Source: Phytophthora hibernalis
Taxonomy: Eukaryota > Oomycota > Peronosporomycetes > Peronosporales > Peronosporaceae
Assembly (NCBI GenBank): GCA_012656075.1
Contig: JAAKBF010000122.1
Span: forward strand, 1-64,000
DNA: 64,000 bases
Reading direction: 5' to 3'
The notes beneath the pieces are model-generated. The model saw nothing but the letters and a program-made list of their open reading frames with translations. It was not told the origin of the DNA and searched no databases. Both the position numbers and the translations under genes were made by a program. This document shows, in pieces, positions 21,607-32,029 of the stretch; the stretch's first letter is position 1; every line of letters starts with the position of its first letter.

Positions 21607-22800
21607 ATGGCGGACAGAGAGTTGAAACCTGTGATACCCTCCGTTAAGAGACCACACTCTGATGGCAGCCACGGCAGCTCAAGCTCCAGTGAAGAAAGCT
21701 CGTTCTTCGTCTCGAAAAGTACGAAAACCAGAGGCCGACCCAAGATACGAAAAGGTCAGAAGCAACAAGTGAAAAGAAACGGATGGTGGAATCCCGGAAA
21801 GAGGCCAAACAACTCGTGCAAGGAACGCTGTTGCCGGTTACAACACTCAGCAATGTTGCCAGGGTGTTAAAGTCGTGGTACAGCTACGAACTCGCGCACG
21901 AGTTTTCATCCAGCTTTCCCGCTAAGATATGGGGACCCAGAAAGCAAGCCACAGCCAAAGAGATTGCCCCCGAGAGCCTCAGCAGCGTCCAATTCGTGTT
22001 CACTGAAACGTTCACGAAGAAGTGCTGCAAGCTGCTGAGTGCGCTCAAGAAATCTATGCCAGATCCGAAATTACCAGTTGGAGTTCGTGTTTCTAAGGTC
22101 GGATTCATCACCGAAGAACAGTTGCAAATTATGGTCGATTACCATGAAACCATGGAATCATTATTGGAAGTGTCGGACGCGATCGAGTGGATGTCTGCTA
22201 CGTCGCTCAACAGACTCCCAATCCCCGAAGGTATGAACGAGTATGCTGAACTAGATAAAGCGAGAGGTACAGTCGCTATGCAGCAAGTGATTTTACCGAT
22301 GTCGCGCGATTCACCCTTTGGACGGATCTCCAACAAATCCTTGTTTCTCTTGAGGGAAGATTGCTGGCTCAATGACGACTGCATCACGCATGCAATGACA
22401 ACACTTCAAGAAGAACATGAATCCATCGGGATTACTTCGCCTGGTTTCAGCGGAACGGAGAGCATTGCAACGCAACACAAAGTCATCGCCAGTTCTCGTC
22501 CGTTCCAAGAACACAACACACATGTTTTGATGCCGATTCACATCAACAAAAACCACTGGCGTGGCGCCGTGTTTAACTTCAAGTCGACCCCGAAGACGAT
22601 AACAGTTTTCGACCATTAACAAAAGCCGAAGCAGTTCGAGAGATGTGATGACATTATCAAGGCACTTTTTCCAGAGATGATAGCCACCATGGTCTTGCAA
22701 CGAGAAGTGCAGTTGAAGCAGACTGATGGACACAGCTGTGGGCCATTAGTTCTACTATTTTCGAGTGCTCCGTGCGCGATATCGCTCTGCCAAAAGAGCC
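21607..22800 (+). pseudogene. Ulp1/SENP-like (C48) cysteine protease of the MULE
   Basis: It starts at ATG 21,607 (MADRELKPVIPSVKRPHSD) with a Ser-rich, basic stretch and shifts frame near 21,785 into a 278-residue frame ending at 22,619. The protease core starts with CWLNDDCITHAMTTLQ. His is in NKNHWRG (codon 22,554) and Asp in FDH (codon 22,611). Cys is in QTDGHSCGPLVL (codon 22,737) in the same frame, beyond a TAA at 22,617-22,619. The whole His-Asp-Gln-Cys constellation is therefore present and interrupted by one stop codon. The family removes SUMO or related tags; its role in transposons is unknown. Confidence 0.75.
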
Positions 22801-22860
22801 ATCCAAGGCGCTGATGCGGTACTTTAAGTTGCGATATCTTCTGACGTCTCTACATGTTTA

Positions 22861-23756
22861 AGAAAGAAGAGATCGTTTGGACTGGTTCTCATGCATAATC
22901 GCGATAATCGAAGAGCCCATACGATATCTATGTCTCAGTCTATAGCACCGTAGTATCTCTGGTCTAAGTGGCGACGCACGATAGAGGCGAAGCAATGTAT
23001 CGTCGCGCCGATGTTCTCAACTGCAGAAAGTCACTCCACACACACAGCATACGACTCCGTATTGTACGCCTCTCGCTGCCGCTCTCAGTGGCGGTGAACA
23101 GACACAACACACCCACTGCTGATAGCCATCTCCCGTAGATCACTCGCGACATCTCGCACCGCCTTAGAGAGAGAAACTGCTCCTGCTCAGTACGCGCCTC
23201 GCATCTTCGTCTTGTCGGACGACATGCTGGTGGCGGACCAGCAACCCGTCAATGCAGATGGTCACAATGGTGCCCGCTTGCGCTTCGCCGCCCCGAGCTG
23301 GGTCGCTACCACGAAATGAAGCCCACATCCCACATGATGCCGGTTGCACACTCACTGTCTTTTCACAAAGTGTTGCCACTCCATCGACGACATTTGCGCA
23401 ACACTGACGATCGCGCATACAGTTATGTACGACATTCTTGCAACACTGGCGCTTGCACAAACACTTCCATGCTCCCAGAATGTCTATAAACGTCGTAATT
23501 TTTGAAATTTATCCGGTATTTTATTTCAGTGTGCCACAATTGTGACATTGTGCCTTTGTCGAAGGTACACTCATTGATGTGGTGGCTGGTAGATGCACTT
23601 AAGTACGAAGGCACCAAACCATTGTGTGACTCTAACACTGATCTGTTTTTTACAAAGAAGCGCGGAATTATAGTATGCCTTGCTCCACCCACTAGATGTA
23701 GCATAGCGAAACAAGTATGAGAAAAATACATTATTGATTTAGCAACATTAAAACGC
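22861..23756. other. Intergenic, no gene recognised
   Basis: No convincing coding region. It likely includes the 3' end of the MULE. Short ORFs on the minus strand at 23,164-23,842 lack domains. Confidence 0.4.
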
Positions 23757-24074
23757 GTTAGCAAAGAATTGATCAAAGGCCGCAAAGATTTTGTACCACA
23801 CAAGAAGACCATCCAAACAGCGGCGCGACTTGTAGCACTCAATCTGTGTTGAATTTGAGGGGTAGTGCGCCTTCAACCATTTCAATATCTCGAGATGGCC
23901 GAAGTCCGCCGCCAGCGTGGACGCGCCTCGAGAGCACACTGCGCCACAACATTCGTGTAGGTACACGAGAACCAAGCGCCGCACCGACGTGCCGCCGCGC
24001 CCTCGGACACTGCTGGACAGCGGATAGAGAACATTTGTTGATGTGAAATAGTGCAGGTACTCGGGGCATCTCAA
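23757..24074 (-). pseudogene. Ankyrin-repeat protein fragment
   Basis: A minus-strand frame reads STLAADFGHLEILKWLKAHYP, which fits one ankyrin repeat of the kind abundant in Phytophthora (AAxxGHLxILKWL). Only one clear repeat is visible, and there is no proper start. It continues upstream into the inverted-repeat arm. Confidence 0.45.
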
Positions 24075-24137
24075 TCTTTCTTTGTGTTTTAAAGGGTAAA
24101 TTCATGAAGAGGAACTTAGCCACCAGTCTAGCTTGCC
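23984..24137. repeat. Inverted-repeat left arm, outer part
   Basis: This segment is the reverse complement of about 30,027-30,185. Shared words include ggacactgctggacagcgga, tagagaacatttgttgatgt, gaaatagtgcaggtactc and aagaggaacttagccaccag. It ends exactly at the Ty3 insertion point; the arm resumes at 29,625. Confidence 0.9.
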
Positions 24138-24313
24138 TGTTCCCTGTTTGACTTGAGCTCTCGAAGTTGAAATCTGAAGTGATATTAAAGTGAAAGCTAG
24201 CATGCAAGGGCGCCCTCTGTAGGGTCGTCCGTTTCTGTAGAAATGCTGGTAGTTTCGGAACGGCTTCCTCTGGTCCGTTTCCAGTTGGGAGACGTACCCG
24301 ATTGCGGGTAACA
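24138..24313 (-). repeat. 3' LTR of the Ty3/gypsy element
   Basis: It runs from TGTTCCCTGTTTGAC to GATTGCGGGTAACA on the plus strand. It is the 3' LTR with respect to the minus-strand coding direction. Left target duplication is ttgcc at 24,133-24,137. Confidence 0.93.
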
Positions 24314-24336
24314 CTTCCCCTCGAATTGAAACAAAC

Positions 24337-25530
24337 TTACCCTTGTTGCACTATTCCATACGCTTCAGCCATCGCCTTGACGGCTGAATCTTCGGCGTGC
24401 TGGGCTGCAAATCGCTTCACGACGGCTGGAACATCTTCCATTAGGTTCTGCACGGGCTCCCACGGATTTTCGGCTTCACTAAGCCCGCGCCACTTCACGT
24501 ACAACTGGTGGGTTTCACTCGAAGTGTCGTAGCGGGCTTGTAGCAATGCTTCTACGACGTGGCCCTCACTGTTGTGCGCCACGTGGGCTAACAGATCTTC
24601 CGTGACGTTCAGGGACGAATCCATGTAAAACTTCAATCTGCTCGCGTGAGCCTCCTTCATCGCACCTGTAAAAAGGTTCTCAATGGTAAAAACCCAATTC
24701 GACGATGTGTCCACTACACGCGCGGGTCCACACCATTTCACTCGCAGCTTCGATCGCCGGTGGCTCCACACGTCAGCATATAGAACGTAGTCGCCAATAG
24801 CAAATTGTGCCATCTTTGACCCGAATTTCCGCGCTTTGGCTCGTCCTTTTGGACGCGCTGTGCTGCTTGACAGCGATGCGCTTGTGGAGTGCCTCAATGC
24901 AATGCGCACTCTCTAAAGTTTGCCCCACGAATTGCGCGGAGCTCTTCCGCTTACAGGTTCTATAGCAACCGGTGGTACGACAGGATCCAGCGGGTTCATG
25001 GCTGGAAGACCGGTCATCGCGGTGACTGGGGCCACTCCCCCAGTGAGATGGATGGCGACTGGTTTAGCACGAGTTGGACAATTTTGATCACGTGGGGCCA
25101 TTCTGCTGCTGGTAAACGCCACTCGGAAAGCAATGAGCGCGTACACCTTAGAACCTCTCATGACAACTTCAACAGTTCCATTGGCCCAAGGGCAGCGCGG
25201 GGTTGTAAAATGATGGTGAGCTCCCAAAGCCCGCTGTAACGCTGCAATCACTGCATTCTTGAAGTGGGTACCTTGGTCAGAAACCCAAGCACGGCAGATA
25301 CCGAAAGCGGCAAACCAATCCAAGAGAGCGTCGTAAGTGAGATCAGCGGTTGCGGCTACAGTAGGTATAAGCCACACGTAATGAGATGCGTCATCCTTGA
25401 CGACGAGTACGTATTCTTCGCCTGAAGTTGCTGAGCCCATGGATAAATAATCCCAGTGCAGCAGATCGTTTGGTTTTTCTGCATGCAAAGCCTCACCAAG
25501 AGAGCGAGGCATTGGTGGACACTTGCACAA
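24337..25530 (-). pseudogene. Ty3/gypsy integrase and chromodomain
   Basis: Frame 24,913-25,530 holds the integrase core: HWDYLSMG (first Asp), WVSDQGTHFKN (second Asp) and CPWANGTVEVVMR (Glu) are intact. The upstream HHCC zinc finger is split: His residues lie at the end of the RT ORF (LVGHFGAAGHRT), and CLHC is in another frame near 25,530. Frame 24,337-24,909 contains GDYVLYADVW and a C-terminal chromodomain, HVVEALLQARYD...LYVKWRGLSEAENPWEPVQN, a module that directs chromoviruses to heterochromatin. Confidence 0.88.
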
Positions 25531-25554
25531 TGTAAGCAGCGCGCCACGAAAGTT

Positions 25555-27219
25555 TCACATCGGCAACGAGATCAGGCCAAACGAATTTGTCGGCGATGTT
25601 TTTAGCGTCACGTCCGCCGTGCGATGCCCGGCAGCTCCAAAATGTCCAACGAGGCAGATTCGAAGATGCAACTCGTTAGCTTCTGCTGGAAGCCAAATCC
25701 TCCCGTCGCTGTCCCGACATACATTGTTGGAGTCGGGCATTATTCCGTTGGGTGCAGCAGCCAGCGCTTGTGCAACGTTAACGTGTTCGAACGTAGGCCA
25801 GACGAACGATTCATCCAACTGCGGCGAGGAAGGAAGCGATTCTAGACGAATTGCGGCAACAGCAGTGAATGTAGAGCCCCATCGTGACAGTAAATCAGCG
25901 CAAATATTGGCTTCGCCAGCAATGTCGAGTATTTCAAAGTCGAGCGACATCAGTAAGAGCGACCAGCGATGAAGTTTATCAGCGGTGTATTTGGGCACAG
26001 CAGAGGACACTGTCGTTGGAGCGAAGATGTAGCGCAAATTCCGGTGATCCGTGAAAAGACTAAATCCATCTGGACGACGAACAAGATAATCGGCTCGTTT
26101 GCACGTCTCCACAATGGCGAAGGCCTCCTTTTCCACGATCGTCCACCGTTTAGCACCACCCGAAAATGTACCGCTCAGCATCATGAGTGGTTCGTGGTGT
26201 TGATCAACGAAATCACGTTTCAGGTGGTTGATCGGTACTTGAGTAATGGCCGATCCCCAATGTTCGTCGGTGGCGTCTGCAAAACTGCACAAGCGCTTTT
26301 CCGGATCGGGATGCGCCAGAGTGAGCACGTGTGCTAAATCATCCTTGCACCGCTGGAGTGCTGTCAATTCAGCATCTGACCAACCCACTTCCTTCAGTAC
26401 CACTCGTCGCACTAGTGTCTTCTTTCGACGTCCAGCACGCTCGTACACCTTTTCCATAAAAGTCGACAAAGGGTGAACAAGCTTGTTGAAAGCTGGTAGC
26501 GTCGATCGCATCCTGTTCAAGGCGCATATAAATTGCTGCAACTCCTGACCTGTTGACGGAGCTGGCAACTGGCGTAAAGCCGTAATACGTGTTGGGTCGT
26601 GACGAACTCCGTCTACAGAGACGACGCGGCCGCATGAAAAACTTGCATTTTTGGGATTGAGCTTCAACCCGTTCTCCTCGCAAATAGTAAGAACACATTG
26701 AAGGATTCGAAAAAGCTCCTCTGGTGAATCCGCGTACCCAAGCAGGTCATCAATCCAGATAAGGAGACCATTGTTGAAGAGATCACCGAACATGGCTTGA
26801 ACAGTGGACTGCACGTAGGCGACACTGTTAGTGCCACCCGTGAGTGCACGCGTAGGAGTGATAACTCCATCCTCGGTCAGGATCGAGTATATTTCTTGGC
26901 CATCGACGGCTACCGCGAACTGCCAAAATCCTTTGAAAACGTCCAGCGAAAAGTAAAACTTCATGCCTCGCAGTCGATCGAACTCCACTTCCAAGATCGG
27001 CATTGGCCAAACAACGGGTCCAACCCTCTTGTTCGGTTGACGAACACCGACAGCCATGCGATGACCGTCGCCCTTTGGCACAATGTGGGGAGGAACACCA
27101 CTCGCTGGCGTTGTTGCGATAGCACAGTCCTGCTTCCAGCAATATTTTGACTTGCTCGGCGAGGAATTTACGATGCACGGCGGAATATCGTCGCGCTCGA
27201 CAGCGGACCGGGGTGGCAC
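25555..27219 (-). pseudogene. Ty3/gypsy reverse transcriptase and RNase H
   Basis: An open frame of 554 codons. RT motifs: FYFSLDVFKGFWQFAV (residues 88-103, catalytic Asp), an ALTGGTNSVAYVQ block (motif B) and GLLIWIDDLLGYAD (the IDD box, residues 151-164). RNase H of the Ty3 type: LCSFADATDEHWGSA, WTIVEKEAFAIVET and FSLFTDHRNLRYIF carry its Asp-Glu-Asp residues. The frame ends with the start of the integrase zinc finger. It overlaps the protease frame at 26,828-27,219, so a frameshift separates the two. Confidence 0.9.
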
Positions 27220-28081
27220 CTGGTTTCAACTTGATTCGCATCGGCGGTATGTCAACAGGTGGATCGTTACCGAGTGCCATCCGGAACACGTCGATCTTCT
27301 CGGCCAATAATTTGCGAACCTCATCAAGGAATTTCGTTGGCGCCCCTTGTGCTTTAGCGTCATCAATACCTGCATTGAGGGCGGCCATGGCCTGGTCGAC
27401 CGCCGTTGGGTCAGCGACTGGTACCGGAAAACACACGTCATCCTCGGCCTCGCTGAGGCCCAACTCTTCTGGGGTCATCTCCATCTTCTTGACACCAAAC
27501 GCAAGAACTCCTTCACCAGCCGCACCAATATCGCCCATGTCATACTCAGGCTGTACTGATTGAGCCGCTTCAATCAGTTTGTACGGATCATAACCCAAGC
27601 TTTCCATCACCGCGTCGGACAGTAAAATATCTCCAACGCCACAAGGAAGTGGCACCGGAGAAAGCAAACACACGACGTTTCTCAACACTAGCGGTCCACC
27701 AGGAGTCTCAAACCGCAGGCACAGGTTCGTCTCATCCGTAATTGTAATCGGGCTTGCTCCAACACCGCGAATGATGCGAGGGCTAGACAACGCACGTCGC
27801 GGTAACCAGACCTGTTGCTCCTGCAGTTTCTCCAGAAGACAAGGAGTAATAAGACTCACTTCTGCACCGCTGTCCGGCTTGATAAATGTGTCCACGCAAT
27901 CCATGACACGGCACGGCAACGTCCGCTTCGCAACTGGTGCTGATGACATTGTCAATCTAGCCGCACCCACTGAATTTTCCGGGCGAGCCTTCTTGCCTGT
28001 TTTTCCTCGTAGAGTGTTTTCGCTTCTGCAAAATCCTTGATTTCCGGGCATTGAAACACCAAATGGGTAAGATCTCTGCAT
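27220..28081 (-). pseudogene. Ty3/gypsy retropepsin (aspartic protease) region
   Basis: The frame descending from 28,081 has CVDTFIKPDSGAEVSLITP, with the catalytic DSG at about 27,867-27,874, followed by hydrophobic strands typical of retropepsins. It continues in frame through a linker (PVPVADPTAVDQAMAAL) to a PPMRIKLKPGATP segment that precedes the RT fingers. Confidence 0.82.
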
Positions 28082-29400
28082 TTGAAACAGGATCTTGGTG
28101 GGCGAGAGTCTCTAAACGTGCCACTCTACTGTGGCGCGAACTGGTCTTAGCCACAGGTGTACTGCCGAGGCCCGTGGTGGGACTACGCTGTAAATTGTTC
28201 ACAGGACGCTGATCCTGCTTGTTGCCACCAGCCCTACGATTGTGTTTCCCTTCTTGTTGCCGGCTGGCATTACTGTTGTTAGGCTGCGCTGCCAGGATAT
28301 GTGTCTCGTATTTCATAAACTCGTCCATTTACGGACGCAGCCAGCGGAGAAACATAGACACATCCTTCTTCAGCGACTTTCCTGTAGGCCGCTCCAGATT
28401 ATCCTTGACCGCCGAACGAAATGCAGTTGGGCGCAACGCCTCGACCAAATACCCGACGACGCGATTTGGATCCTCATGAATAATACTCTCCATGTTGACC
28501 CCATCGACAGCGCCGTAGAAGTCTGCTAGCAGCCGTGACATCCGGGACTCGGCATCTTGAAGTGTCACATCCATCGATAGGCCACGTCTAACTGCTTGTA
28601 AGCAGTGAAGTCGGGAGTCCGAGCATCAAGGAAGTACCTCTCCCAATCTTCTTCACTAACCGCAGACTCCTGTTTGAACAGCTCGAAACGGCAGATGCGA
28701 ACCCACATGCTCTGCTCAATACAAGCACCAATTGGCATAACAAACACTTGCGTCTGCGTGCCTTGGTTCAAAGCATCCACTCGTCTCCGGTAGACCATGT
28801 AGATGTCCATGAAATCTCGCTCTTCTTTCTTCAAACTTCCTCGATACAACGGTGGAACTGGCATATTCGCGCCCGTTGCTAACGTCACCGGTGGCTCTCT
28901 TTCCGATCGATCACGAACATCGTGTTCATCACCGACGGCCCCGGGCCTTGGGTTCCTTGCAAATAGCCCCCACCGAGCTTCAACATGTGGACGTACTGCT
29001 TCGGCCACATTTTCAATCCGCTGTCCTTGTTCCCCATCGCTGCTTCCGCAGCTTTCAGAAGGCGTACATGCTCCTTGATTCGCATTCTTTGCTCGGTCAT
29101 TTGTCGTCGTATTTGCTCTTGCTGCTCTTGCAGTTCTAGCTGCCTCTCGTGCTGCGACTGCAGGTACTCGGACGTTTTTGAAGCTAATACGTCCTGGTGC
29201 TGTCGTACACGGCTTATCTGATCCACTGTGGAGTGGTGGGCGGCGGCTGAGATCTGCGCCAGTTGATCAATCTGGCGCCTGGCATCTTGGTCTCCGATGT
29301 TGCGCTGGACGGACATAGTTGTCGTCGTCTCCTGTGTCACCAGAATGTCGTCTTCTCCTTGAAGTGACATGTCATCGTAGTCCTCCCTTGGAACCACGGA
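28049..29400 (-). pseudogene. Ty3/gypsy Gag with zinc knuckle
   Basis: Frames 28,885-29,397, 28,565-29,008 and 28,329-28,574 cover an N-terminal coiled-coil region (a Gln/Glu-rich heptad-like block, with QLELQEQQEQIRRQM inside it) and a capsid-like helical part (ERDFMDIYMVYRRRVDAL). At 28,049-28,089 a third frame reads CFKCRDLTHLVFQC, a CX2CX4HX4C zinc knuckle. At least three frame changes disrupt the protein. Confidence 0.8.
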
Positions 29401-29449
29401 GCCTTCGCCCGACTGGTAATCGATAGCTCTCAGGAGCTAAAGAATTCTT

Positions 29450-29624
29450 TGTTCCCTGTTTGACTTGAGCTCTCGAAGTTGAAATCTGAAGTGATATTAA
29501 AGTGAAAGCTAGCATTCAAGGGCGCCCTCTGTAGGGTCGTCCGTTTCTGTAGAAATGCTGGTAGTTTCGGAACGGCTTCCTCTGGTCCGTTTCCAGTAGG
29601 GAACGTACCCGATTGCGGGTAACA
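29450..29624 (-). repeat. 5' LTR of the Ty3/gypsy element
   Basis: 175 bp, TGTT to AACA. It differs from the 3' LTR at about three sites (agcattcaag versus agcatgcaag; ccagtaggga versus ccagttgggag with one indel). The right target duplication ttgcc follows at 29,625-29,629. No clear tRNA primer-binding site was recognised next to it. Confidence 0.93.
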
Positions 29625-30185
29625 TTGCCCAAGGAACTCTGGGCCCAGAGTGAGAAGAATGACACACTTAAGCACACGCGCAGTTCAAAGCTTCCTATCA
29701 TGTAAACTCTATCTCTCACACCTTTGCTGGCACAAGGAGCAGCTGAATTTCAACCTCTTGCTGCAAGTGGAAGGTCCTTGGTAAAACGCATCGTACTATG
29801 TGCATTTGAATTGTCGAAACTTGGACATTTTCTTGTGGTTGGTACACCGCTAGACCACTCCACCACTGCCGTCGTTTTAAATCGGCTTCGAGCAAGAGGT
29901 TGAAATTCAGCTGCTCCTTGTGCCAGCAAAGGTGAGAGATACAGTTTACATGATAGGAAGTTTTGAACTGCGCGTGTGCTTAAGCGTGTCATTCTGCTCA
30001 CTCTGGCCCCAGAGTTCCTTGGGCAAGCTAGACTGGTGGCTAAGTTCCTCTTCATGAATTTACCCTTTAAAAACACAAAGAAGGATTGAGATGCCCCGGA
30101 GTACCTGCACTATTTCACATCAACAAATGTTCTCTATCCGCTGTCCAGCAGTGTCCGCGGGGTCCGCGCGCGGCAGCACGTCGCT
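29625..30185. repeat. Large inverted repeat: inner left arm, loop, and uninterrupted right arm
   Basis: 29,625-29,762 is the reverse complement of 29,890-30,026 (shared words gcacaaggagcagctgaatt and cctatcatgtaaactctatc, with few differences). The 127-bp loop is 29,763-29,889. The right arm then continues to about 30,185 as the reverse complement of 23,984-24,137. The right arm contains ccttgggcaagctagactgg at the point where the left arm is split by the Ty3 element, so it is an empty-site copy. Confidence 0.92.
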
Positions 30186-30198
30186 GTGACCGTACAAG

Positions 30199-30524
30199 GG
30201 TCGTGGTTGACACCGATATGTAATCGGTATACCGGTGCTCGTGTTTTGGACGATTAAGCTGTTTGGGGGTCGTGGTTGTCACCGATACGTAATCGGTATA
30301 CCGGTGCTCGTGTGACCGGACGATTAAGCTGTTTGGGGCGTGGTCGGCACCGATATTGTATCGGTATACTACCGGTGCCAGTGCGACCGGACAAATAAGC
30401 CGTTTGGGGCCCGTGGTTGGCACCGATATGTAATCGGTATACCGGTGCCAGTGTGACGGCTGTTTGGGGCCGTGGTCGGCACCGATATTGTATCGGTATA
30501 CTACCGGTGCCAGTGTGATGCACT
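30199..30524. repeat. Palindromic satellite, five units of about 60-75 bp
   Basis: Units start near 30,199, 30,265, 30,337, 30,411 and 30,472. Each has a core ggcaccgatatgtaatcggt followed by ataccggtgcc, with nested dyads (ACCGAT/ATCGGT, CGGTATACCG, GGCACC/GGTGCC). Two core versions occur: type 1 (...atatgtaatcgg...) in units 1, 2 and 4, type 2 (...atattgtatcgg... with an extra ctac) in units 3 and 5. ORFs here are repeat artefacts. Confidence 0.88.
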
Positions 30525-31645
30525 TATATTTGTGGTGCCCAGGGATCGGAATTAAATAACCTTTTGGGCAATAGTAAGTATAATAGTGGACTCAATATTG
30601 ATTATTGCACCTTCTTCTAACAAAAATTGGGCAATAATACCCAATACATTACCAAAAACAACATACGTAACCAAAATGTAAGATAGTAAAACTAACAGTA
30701 AGTCAAAAGCCCAACGCAGAGCAGGGACCTGCTGCTGACAAAGATTTCAGTAGTGCAGGTACGTTCGTGTCGAATGAGACGAATGGGTGCTGGTACAGTA
30801 TATTATTTGTATTGCAAAATTCTTATTATTGTGCCGTGTCGTATTGCACTTATCCATACTATTATGCAGCCAAATCATCGCCCGTAAAATAAAACATTGT
30901 ATTTTCCGAACCCTGGTGGTGCCGAAGGAGCAGGCTGCGGGATTTGGTCTTCCAAAGATTGACCTAGAGACATCGAACGATGAAGACAGTGTTGACCAGA
31001 TCGAGAGGATCAAAAGAAGAGGGAGGGTTCCTAGAAGAATGCTGGTTAACACGATCGGCCAGCTCCGGAAGCTCCTGGAGAAGGAGGAGTCGAAAAGACA
31101 AAGAAAACGGATTTACTTGCGGATAACCTTTTGTTTGGAGCTCTCAGCACGATACTCTACGATCATGATGCGAAGAATAAATGGTCCGGGTTGCAGAGTG
31201 TGTTCGATTCCATTCCGCAGTTTGTCTGGGGAGTTTAATATGACGGAGGAAGAGTGAGTCTTTGTATATCTGTTGCAATTGTTGAACTGTGGTAATAGTT
31301 GACTCTGCAACGGACATTAAAATGGAAAGTGAAGACATGCTAAAGGAAATATTTCCTAGTTGGCTCTGCAACAGAAGACATGCTAAAGGAAATATTCCTT
31401 GCTATCCTCTCAACTGTGTCGTCACCATAACTATTCATGCGTTGGTTCTTAGTGGGCAAGCAAGCGGCAGCACAACTGCTGAAGATGTCGAAAGTGCACG
31501 AAGCACTCACACTGTTACTACGGTATCTCGCCGGCCACTAAAGCAATGTCTCTGATGAAGAATCAGGGGTTATTGAGACGAGATCGGTACAGTACTTCGA
31601 AGTATCTGCCTACGTGCAGTCTACGAGATCGAGTCGCAGAACATG
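30525..31645. other. AT-rich intergenic with one unassigned ORF
   Basis: The plus-strand ORF 30,787-31,257 (156 codons) ends in a basic, helical stretch (DQIERIKRRGRVPRRMLV, then LRKLLEKEESKRQRK) that could be a remnant of a DNA-binding or transposon protein, but I do not recognise it. A duplicated segment, gacatgctaaaggaaatatt, occurs at 31,335 and 31,377. No other coding signal. Confidence 0.4.
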
Positions 31646-31770
31646 TCCTTGAAGGATACGTGCTAGACAGTGTGACGTCCAAGTCAAACCCAAGCGCTTG
31701 ACCGTCGTGGAGCTGAAGGTGCCTCATATCCGTGAGCAGGGCAAACTCTTGGTGTTTGCGTGCAGACAGA
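31646..31770 (+). pseudogene. Fragment of the NOA1 3' end
   Basis: 31,646-31,722 aligns with 17,790-17,877 of NOA1 (ccttgaaggatacgtgctag against acttgaaagactacgtgctt; then aagcgc..gaccgtcgtggagctg against aagcgcacgacggtcgtagagctg). A second block, agggcaaactcttggtgtt (31,738), aligns with agggtaaactctcggtgtt in NOA1 (17,945). Internal deletions and shifts leave no open frame. This is a truncated duplicate 14 kb from the parent gene. Confidence 0.8.
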
Positions 31771-32029
31771 ACAGAGCATCTTCGTGTGCTTTCCTCGTCT
31801 CCGACTGCCTTCGCTGCAACCTCGACAAGTGGTAAGTGAGACCTCCTCACCTGGCCCTTGGTAATGCTGCAAAGCGTAAGCGGACCGTTACTCCCTTTTC
31901 CAGGCTAGAGACGTTGGGATGTGAATGAGCTGCTGGCTGTCTTCTACATGGTGGAGTTGACGCCATCGACAGGCACAACCCAACTAGCCTCTCACCCCAC
32001 GCGACTCGTAGTTGACCCATACTGGAATT

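Larger units (their letters stand above)
18800..22860 (+). mobile_element. MULE-type DNA transposon carrying a SWIM transposase and a Ulp1-like protease
   Basis: Two plus-strand genes follow each other: a multi-exon transposase with a SWIM zinc finger (18,800-21,465) and a Ulp1/SENP-like cysteine protease (21,607 to about 22,800). The pairing of MULE transposase and ULP-like protease is known from plant KI-type MULEs. Long terminal inverted repeats and a 9-bp duplication were not located. Between the genes, at 21,460-21,505, a gtcacacaa-type word is repeated four times. Confidence 0.7.
24138..29624 (-). mobile_element. Ty3/gypsy chromovirus, nearly complete, with LTRs and TSD
   Basis: LTRs of 176 bp (24,138-24,313) and 175 bp (29,450-29,624) begin TGTT and end AACA. 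They are flanked by the 5-bp direct repeat ttgcc (24,133-24,137 and 29,625-29,629). Coding is on the minus strand, in order: gag with zinc knuckle, aspartic protease, RT, RNase H, integrase with HHCC finger, and chromodomain. The LTRs differ at only about three positions, so the insertion is recent relative to its neighbours. Frameshifts at the zinc knuckle, between protease and RT, and in the integrase finger make this copy non-autonomous. Confidence 0.93.

Noticed and set aside
24138..29624. Endogenous virus with an envelope gene
   Set aside because: Between the integrase-chromodomain and the 3' LTR there is no room for an env ORF. It is a standard chromovirus retrotransposon.
29780..29880. 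tRNA-like sequence on the minus strand (tggtctagcggtgtacca and gtttcgacaattc resembling A and B boxes)
   Set aside because: A D-arm can be drawn, but no proper anticodon stem or T-stem forms. At most a decayed tRNA-derived repeat.
30199..30524. CRISPR-like array
   Set aside because: Units are contiguous tandem repeats without unique spacers, in a eukaryotic genome; no cas-like genes.
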